Origin: Robiginitomaculum sp.
Lineage (GTDB): Bacteria; Pseudomonadota; Alphaproteobacteria; Caulobacterales; Maricaulaceae
Assembly (NCBI GenBank): GCA_026993275.1
Contig: JALWUB010000496.1
Location: 1 to 10,394 of the forward strand
Reading direction: 5' to 3'
DNA: 10,394 bases
Numbering within the stretch: the stretch's first letter is position 1; each line of letters begins with the position of its first letter. The position numbers and the translations under genes are program-made. The notes beneath the pieces were generated by a model. That model ran no database searches and was not told where the DNA came from. It saw only the letters and a program-made list of their open reading frames with translations. This document shows positions 6,330 to 10,394 of the stretch, piece by piece.

Positions 6330-7355
6330 CTTTCCGCAGGAGCCGCGCACGATCAGCTCCGCCGGCAGCACCACAGAGCGGCCAGCGCCGCCCTTGATCT
6401 GGTCAAACAGGGCCTCGACGAGCGCCGCGCCGCCCTTGTCGATGGACTGGCTGATGGTGGTCAGCGGCGGGCTGAACCAGGCTGAGCTGGCAATGTTGTC
6501 ATAACCAGTGACCGACACATCTTCGGGCACGGCGATGCCGGCCTGGCGCAAGGCCGCAATGGCGCTCATGGCGATAACATCACTGGCCGCAACAATGGCG
6601 TCAAACGCTTCGCCGGACTCGATCAGCGCTTTTGCCGCGGCGAAGGCCTCAGCGCTGTCAAACGGGGCATTGATGCTCAGCGCCGGTTGCGCCTTCACGC
6701 CGGCCTCGTGCAGCGCATCCAGATAGCCCTGGTGGCGCAAGGCAATTTCGGGCTGTTCTGTATCGCCCAGGAACGCAATGCGGCGGCGGCCCAACTGCAA
6801 CAGGTGCGCGGTGGCCTTTTTGCCCCCAAGACGGTTGTCGCTGCCCACCACCACATAGTCATTGCCTGGCAGATGCGCCCCCCAGACAGCCACCGGTTTG
6901 TTGTCGCGGGCGAAATTGGCAAGCGCAGTGCACTGGCGGCCCTGACCGATAATGATGATGCCGTCGGCGCGGCCGGTCAAAAGCGGGTTGCGGCGGCCGC
7001 CATTGGCCCAGGGCGCACGTTTTGACAGCAGCATGTCATATTCGCGCAGCGCCAGCGCGTCGGCGATACTGCCGAGCATGTCGAGAAAGAACGGGTCGGA
7101 GATTTGCTGCCGCCCGTGCGCCTCGATCGGGATGACGACTTCAATGGTGCGCGATTTGCGCTGGCGCAGATTGCGGGCGCTTTCATTGACGGTGTAGCGC
7201 GCCGCCCTGGCCAGTTCCAGAATGCGCGCGCGGGTCTTTTGGGCCACCAGCGGGCTGCCCGCAAGCGCCCGCGATACGGTGGATTCTGACACACCGGCCA
7301 TGCGCGCAATGTCCTGCATGACCAGATTTTGTTTTTTTTTCATGCTGCAATCCAT
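6324..7355 (-). CDS. LacI-family transcriptional regulator
   Basis: A 343-residue LacI/GalR-family repressor of full family length. The DNA-binding helix-turn-helix is at residues 12-31 (DIARMAGVSESTVSRAL). The hinge helix NESARNLRQR (57-66) carries the conserved Leu63, equivalent to the leucine that LacI inserts at the operator centre. The periplasmic-binding-protein-like effector domain follows, with DGIIIIGQ, RRIAFLGD and DVIAMSAIAALRQAGIAVPEDVSVTGYDNI. Such regulators usually bind a sugar or sugar phosphate and leave a palindromic operator with central CG, which fits TGCAAWCGWTTGCA in this locus. The start has GAAGG six bases upstream; an internal ATG at 7343 is an alternative without a site. 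A degenerate operator overlaps the start codon, suggesting autoregulation. The gene converges on sapC with overlapping stop codons. The inducer cannot be inferred. Confidence 0.94.
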   Translation of the reverse strand: MDCSMKKKQNLVMQDIARMAGVSESTVSRALAGSPLVAQKTRARILELARAARYTVNESARNLRQRKSRTIEVVIPIEAHGRQQISDPFFLDMLGSIADALALREYDMLLSKRAPWANGGRRNPLLTGRADGIIIIGQGRQCTALANFARDNKPVAVWGAHLPGNDYVVVGSDNRLGGKKATAHLLQLGRRRIAFLGDTEQPEIALRHQGYLDALHEAGVKAQPALSINAPFDSAEAFAAAKALIESGEAFDAIVAASDVIAMSAIAALRQAGIAVPEDVSVTGYDNIASSAWFSPPLTTISQSIDKGGAALVEALFDQIKGGAGRSVVLPAELIVRGSCGKS

Positions 7356-7359
7356 TGTA
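7346..7359. promoter_or_regulatory. Degenerate LacI-type operator O4 over the lacI start codon
   Basis: TGCAATCCATTGTA matches the O1 palindrome at 12 of 14 positions, but the central CG is CC. It covers the lacI ATG (7353-7355), downstream of the candidate promoter, so binding could block early transcription or translation. A weaker site here would suit mild autoregulation. Confidence 0.42.
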
Positions 7360-7753
7360 AGCCTTCAGGATTGAAGCATTTCCCCGTGCTTTTCAAGGGC
7401 TGCATGGACAAACGGATTGAAACCTCTGATAGACACAAGTGCTTTGGATTCTCCTGTTTGGCGGGCATGGCGTCAACATATTGATTTTATGGTGGGGTCC
7501 AGGCCAGGACTCATTTAGTCCGCCATATGACGATTGCCGCCGCGCGCCCTAAAGACTCTTGGCGGGTCTGACAGGAGAGCTTCATCTGCGGCGCAAACGC
7601 TCCTTGAATAGGGCTGCCCCGTCCTTCGCCGCTTTTGCTGGCATCTTGCCCTTTCCTGCCAAATGTCAATTGTGTAATCCAGTTGGGTTCAGACCCTAGT
7701 CTTGGTTTTTAAAAAACGCTAAAGCCATGCGGTCATAATACGCAGGGAACTTC
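7356..7753. other. 398-bp intergenic region between lacI and the fabH-type gene
   Basis: No convincing gene is seen on either strand. The left part holds the candidate lacI promoter (7448-7476, minus) and a short dyad CTTCA-N4-TGAAG (7363-7376) in the lacI leader. The right part holds a -10-like TGTAAT (7673-7678) without a fitting -35, a small dyad GGGT-TCAG-ACCC (7685-7696), and an A/T block GTTTTTAAAAAAC (7705-7717) about 37 bp before the next gene. The 7480-7640 part shows nothing I recognise. Confidence 0.5.
7448..7476 (-). promoter_or_regulatory. Candidate sigma70-type promoter for lacI
   Basis: On the minus strand TTGACG (7471-7476, five of six to the -35 consensus) and GAGAAT (7448-7453, four of six to the -10) are separated by 17 bp. 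It lies about 95 bp upstream of the lacI start, so the transcript would have a leader of about 85 bases. The degenerate operator at 7346-7359 would then lie well downstream of the start site. Confidence 0.38.
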
Positions 7754-8878
7754 ATGCAAAAATCAGTTGTCTTGAGTGCGACCGGGCTGTGGACGCCGCC
7801 GCACAGCATTTCCAATGACGAACTCGTGCACAGCTTCAACACATGGGCGGATCAGTGGAATGCCGCGCATGCGGACGAGATCGCCAGCGGCGCGGTGGAG
7901 CCCAAGCCGCATTCCTCGGCCGCCTTCATCGAGAAGGCCTCCGGCATCAAGGCGCGCTATGTGCTCTCCAAGGAGCCCATTCTGGACCCGGACATCATGG
8001 CGCCGCGCATTCCCGAGCGCCCAGACGAAGACCTCTCCGTGATGGCGGAAATGGCGGTCAAGGCGGCAACGGATGCACTGGAGCGGGCCGGGCGCGATGT
8101 TGCGGATGTGGATGCGGTGCTGGTAGCGGCGTCGAACATGCAGCGCGCCTATCCGGCGATCTCGATCGAGGTCCAGGACGCGCTGGGCATGAAAGACGGC
8201 TTTGGCTATGACATGAACGTGGCCTGTTCCTCGGCCACCTTTGGCCTCGGCACGGCGCAGAGCATGATCGTGTCCGGCCAGGCCAGTTCGGTGCTGATCT
8301 GCAATCCGGAAATCTGTTCCGGCCATCTCAATTTTCGCGACCGCGACAGCCATTTCATCTTTGGCGATGTCGCCACGGCGATTCTGGTCGAGGATGCGGA
8401 CCGCGCCAACGGCGCCGGTTACGACATTGTCGGGACCAAGCTGAAAACCCGCTTTTCCAGCAATATCCGCAACAATTTCGGTTTTTTGAACCGTGCCGCA
8501 CCGGAAGGCATCGGCAAGGATGACAAGCTGTTCGTGCAGGAAGGCCGCAAGGTGTTCCGCGAAGTCGTGCCGATGGTGTCGGCGATGATTGGCGAGCATC
8601 TTGCCGAGCTCAATCTGGCGCCGCAGCAGATCAAGCGCCTGTGGCTGCACCAGGCCAACCTGTCGATGAATCAGCTGATTGCCAAGCGGGTCATGGGGCG
8701 CGACATGGACGAGACCGAAGCGCCCGTTATCCTTGACGAATATGCCAACACCTCCTCGGCGGGCTCGGTCATTGCCTTTCACAAGCACAATGCAGACCTG
8801 CAATCAGGAGATCTGGGCCTGCTCTGCTCTTTCGGCGCGGGCTACAGCGCCGGGTCCGTGGTGCTGCGCAAGAGATAG
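7754..8878 (+). CDS. Beta-ketoacyl-ACP synthase III (FabH2 / beta-ketodecanoyl-ACP synthase-like)
   Basis: A 374-residue thiolase-fold condensing enzyme of the KAS III type. The catalytic triad is visible: Cys158 in NVACSSATFG, His299 in LHQANLSM and Asn332 in YANTSSAGSV, plus the C-terminal GAGYS loop (361-365). KAS III enzymes condense an acyl-CoA with malonyl-ACP in fatty acid synthesis. At 374 residues it is longer than housekeeping FabH (about 320). The N-terminal SISNDELV and the blocks AFIEKASGIK and NPEIC.GHLNFRDRDSHFIFGD recall the Pseudomonas PA3286 type, which elongates octanoyl-CoA; this likeness is from memory. AGGGAA five bases upstream supports the start. The oxidoreductase gene follows after 3 bp, so the two are cotranscribed. 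The upstream promoter is unclear. It shows no operator of the LacI locus and is probably an independent lipid-metabolism unit. Confidence 0.92.
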   Translation: MQKSVVLSATGLWTPPHSISNDELVHSFNTWADQWNAAHADEIASGAVEPKPHSSAAFIEKASGIKARYVLSKEPILDPDIMAPRIPERPDEDLSVMAEMAVKAATDALERAGRDVADVDAVLVAASNMQRAYPAISIEVQDALGMKDGFGYDMNVACSSATFGLGTAQSMIVSGQASSVLICNPEICSGHLNFRDRDSHFIFGDVATAILVEDADRANGAGYDIVGTKLKTRFSSNIRNNFGFLNRAAPEGIGKDDKLFVQEGRKVFREVVPMVSAMIGEHLAELNLAPQQIKRLWLHQANLSMNQLIAKRVMGRDMDETEAPVILDEYANTSSAGSVIAFHKHNADLQSGDLGLLCSFGAGYSAGSVVLRKR

Positions 8879-8881
8879 GGG

Positions 8882-9526
8882 ATGGAGACGACGCTCGACA
8901 TTGTTTCAGACGTGGTCTGCCCATGGTGCTGGATCGGCCTGCGCAATCTGGGCGCGGCGCTCGAGGACATTGGCGATGACGTTTCTGTCGAGACCAGTTT
9001 CCGGCCGTTTTTCCTTGATGCGGGCATTCCACGGGAAGGGCTTGCATACAATGCCTATATGGACCGCAAATTCCCGGACAAGGCGGCGCGGGCCATGGCG
9101 CTGCAGCATTTGCAGCAGGCTGGCGCCGCCGTGGGGATCACGTTCCGCTTTGACAGGATCGCCATCCGGCCCAATACGCTGGACGCGCACCGGCTGATCC
9201 GCTGGGCCCAGGGCCAGGGCAAGGCCTGGCAGGCAAAGGAGGCCCTGTTTTCGGCCTTTTTCAATCAGGGGCTGGATATAGGCAATGCCGGTGTTCTCGC
9301 CACGATCGCCAGCAGTATCGGCATGGATGGCGATCTGGTGCGTGACCTGCTGGCCACGGATCGCGACGCCGGTCAGATCCGCCGCGAAGTCATGGAGGCA
9401 CAGGCCATCGGCGTGCGCGGTGTGCCCACCTTCATCTTTGGCCGCAGGCGCGGCGTCTCGGGGGCACAGCCGCCGGAGGTGCTGGCCAGGCTGTTGCGCG
9501 AAAGCGCCCGGCCGGGGCCTGAATGA
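8882..9526 (+). CDS. DsbA-family oxidoreductase, FrnE-like
   Basis: A 214-residue thioredoxin-fold protein with an insertion of helices, as in the DsbA/FrnE/2-hydroxychromene-2-carboxylate isomerase superfamily. The redox motif CPWC is at residues 13-16, directly after the first strand. PNTLDAHRLI (97-106) is typical of the FrnE branch, and the cis-proline is in GVRGVPTFIFG (Pro182). There is no signal peptide, so it acts in the cytoplasm, unlike true periplasmic DsbA. Proposed roles for relatives are dithiol-disulfide exchange and stress tolerance; the partner is unknown. The start lies 3 bp after the KAS III stop and uses GATAGGGG, which overlaps that stop, as its ribosome binding site, implying translational coupling. 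The gene ends 9 bp before the stop of a small convergent gene. Confidence 0.92.
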   Translation: METTLDIVSDVVCPWCWIGLRNLGAALEDIGDDVSVETSFRPFFLDAGIPREGLAYNAYMDRKFPDKAARAMALQHLQQAGAAVGITFRFDRIAIRPNTLDAHRLIRWAQGQGKAWQAKEALFSAFFNQGLDIGNAGVLATIASSIGMDGDLVRDLLATDRDAGQIRREVMEAQAIGVRGVPTFIFGRRRGVSGAQPPEVLARLLRESARPGPE

Positions 9527-9535
9527 AGCCGCTAT

Positions 9536-9616
9536 TCAGTCGATCCGGCCGTATTCAGCCAGGTTGAGGGCGGCAAAAATGACAACGGTCACAAGAATGG
9601 TCAACAGCGCACTCAT
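9536..9616 (-). CDS. 26-residue single-span membrane protein
   Basis: A short frame encodes MSALLTILVTVVIF followed by AALNLAEYGRID. It has one hydrophobic helix (about residues 3-18) and a polar end with a compact N-x-x-E-Y-G-R-x-D motif, the layout of small inner-membrane accessory peptides. AAAGGA lies 8 bases upstream of the ATG, and the frame ends 9 bp from the convergent dsbA-like gene, in keeping with the tight convergent spacing elsewhere in the window. A TTGACA (9697-9702, minus) lies about 80 bp upstream but has no good -10 partner. I cannot name a family. It could assist a membrane complex as CydX-like peptides do, but nothing nearby identifies a partner. A non-coding origin is possible but less likely given the site, the hydrophobic pattern and the stop position. 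Confidence 0.66.
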   Translation of the reverse strand: MSALLTILVTVVIFAALNLAEYGRID

Positions 9617-9700
9617 GGGGTCATTCCTTTTCAAACACGATGGCGGCACAGCGAAGCGCTGACCTCATTACCGTCCCGATGGCGCCAAGGCAAGGCTGTC

Positions 9701-9756
9701 AAACCCGCCAGGAGCCTTTGGAGGGCGCGGCGGGTTTTCGTCCCGCTCTCCTGGCG
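9701..9756. repeat. Overlapping alternative hairpins
   Basis: AAACCCGCC (9701-9709) pairs perfectly with GGCGGGTTT (9729-9737), followed by one more T. CGCCAGGAG (9706-9714), overlapping the first arm, pairs perfectly with CTCCTGGCG (9748-9756) and encloses a second stem GCGGG/CCCGC (9730-9734/9742-9746). The two folds cannot coexist, as in attenuators. The first fold could be a weak terminator for plus-strand transcripts leaving the dsbA-like gene, 175 bp upstream. No gene follows closely, so a regulatory switch is unproven. Confidence 0.4.
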
Positions 9757-9788
9757 TTCGTTCCGCAAAAGGTCAACCGGGTCTTTTG

Positions 9789-9803
9789 CCGGGACAAGCC
9801 CGG
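9789..9803. repeat. Short REP-like palindrome CCGGG-ACAAG-CCCGG
   Basis: A perfect 5-bp stem with an ACAAG loop, in the context TTGCCGGGACAAGCCCGG. Palindromes built on this core are common intergenic repeats in alphaproteobacterial genomes. A single, short copy in this window cannot prove that it is one of them. Confidence 0.35.
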
Positions 9804-10107
9804 ATCAAGGGAAAGGCACAGCCGGCATGGTTTGAACATGCCGCACATGTCCTGCACCATCCCTCCTGTTCAGAACAATATCCGTTCGCGCAGAATGGAT
9901 GGGATGATGGACCCTGATCCTTGTGCATGTCTGACTTGCCAGACTGCTCCCGATCCGGGACAGGCGTTTCCGGTGAAGCGCTCTGAACGAGGGCTGACAC
10001 CGCCTTGCCATGCTGATGCAGGCGTTGCACGGCACATGAAGCGCCGTTTTCGCTTTTCAGCAAAACCCCTTTGCCGTTTCCCCTGGGGACAGCGGTGGCT
10101 TTTGCGG

Positions 10108-10128
10108 CCCTGAACAAGGCTTTCAGGG
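10108..10128. repeat. Inverted repeat CCCTGAA-N7-TTCAGGG
   Basis: Perfect 7-bp arms with a 7-base loop. There is no following T-tract on either strand, so it is not a convincing intrinsic terminator. Confidence 0.3.
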
Positions 10129-10156
10129 GGTGTCTGGGGCGCGCATGAGGGCATCC

Positions 10157-10180
10157 CTTGCAGCCCTGAATGCCTGCAAG
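10157..10180. repeat. Inverted repeat CTTGCAG-N10-CTGCAAG
   Basis: Perfect 7-bp arms with a 10-base spacer. It could be a hairpin or a protein-binding dyad; its half-sites do not match the LacI-type operator of the left locus. Confidence 0.3.
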
Positions 10181-10394
10181 CCCTTGTAGCGCCTTGATTC
10201 ACAATCTCATTCGCGTGCACAGAGCCGTCTTTGATGGCCCCACACACCCTGATTATGCGCTTGTGCACTGGGGTGGGGACAGGGGCGCGCTTATCCCCGC
10301 AATTCATGGCTTGCCATGGCCTGAAATGGCTTGTCTCTGGCCGGACCTGGCGTCTTTGTGTCCGGAACTGGCCTGCAAATGGCCTGGCGGATGG

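Larger units (their letters stand above)
9617..10394. other. Long region without a recognisable gene
   Basis: About 780 bp. Open frames on both strands exist, but their products are arginine-, proline- and cysteine-rich with no family resemblance or ribosome binding site. The region does hold several inverted repeats: overlapping alternative stems at 9701-9756, a REP-like palindrome at 9789-9803, CCCTGAA-N7-TTCAGGG at 10108-10128, CTTGCAG-N10-CTGCAAG at 10157-10180, and phased TGGC words at 10307-10388. It may contain a non-coding RNA, decayed sequence or the control region of a gene to the right. Confidence 0.45.

Noticed and set aside
7409..7419. CAAACGGATTG in the lacI leader as another operator
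   Set aside because: One extra central base breaks the half-site spacing and the outer TG/CA are missing.
10291..10299. TTATCCCCG as a DnaA box and hint of an origin
   Set aside because: It departs from the DnaA consensus, is single, and has no AT-rich unwinding region nearby.
9640..10307. Open frames of 114-157 codons on both strands (9640-10113 plus, 9773-10117 minus, 9870-10307 minus)
   Set aside because: They overlap each other, lack ribosome binding sites and give Arg/Pro/Cys-rich products with no recognisable family or fold pattern.
1..10394. CRISPR arrays, insertion sequences, tRNA or rRNA genes
   Set aside because: No regularly spaced direct repeats, transposase motifs, tRNA cloverleaf elements or rRNA segments were seen on either strand.

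Overview
The window looks like chromosomal DNA of a GC-rich Gram-negative bacterium, most likely an alphaproteobacterium (Caulobacterales-like or a relative). That inference rests on gene content: a TonB-dependent receptor, flavin-dependent halogenase-like proteins and a SapC-family protein grouped under a LacI-type regulator. This grouping is known from Caulobacterales, Sphingomonadales, Xanthomonadales and Alteromonadales. The genus cannot be named from the sequence.

Region 1 (1-7355) reads as one regulated uptake locus. From left to right it holds the 5' part of a TonB-dependent outer-membrane receptor (-), a sodium:solute symporter of the SGLT-like SSS family (+), a tryptophan-halogenase-family flavoprotein (-), a second, divergent halogenase-family flavoprotein (+) followed in the same operon by a SapC-family protein (+), and a LacI-family repressor (-) that converges on sapC. 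A 14-bp palindrome with consensus TGCAAWCGWTTGCA occurs in both divergent promoter regions: a perfect copy at 442-455, a near copy at 532-545 and a perfect-consensus copy at 3973-3986. A degenerate copy lies over the lacI start codon (7346-7359). The simplest reading is that the LacI-family protein represses the receptor, the symporter, both halogenase-like genes and itself, and is released by a sugar. No glycoside hydrolase or catabolic enzyme lies inside the window, so the substrate is unknown.

Region 2 (7356-7753) is a 398-bp non-coding gap. Its left part carries the probable lacI promoter.

Region 3 (7754-9526) is a two-gene unit: a FabH-type (KAS III) beta-ketoacyl-ACP synthase resembling the FabH2/beta-ketodecanoyl-ACP synthase group, followed 3 bp later by a cytoplasmic FrnE-type DsbA-family oxidoreductase. 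Its promoter is not obvious.

Region 4 (9527-10394) has one convincing small gene on the minus strand, a 26-residue single-helix membrane protein with its own ribosome binding site. About 780 bp without a recognisable gene follow. That stretch contains several short inverted repeats, two mutually exclusive hairpins, a REP-like palindrome and a run of TGGC words spaced about one helical turn apart at the window edge.

The most interesting content is the operator-defined regulon that ties two divergent halogenase-like enzymes to sugar-type uptake. Both enzymes keep the FAD motif and the catalytic Lys and Glu, but have lost the proline of the WxWxIP signature.
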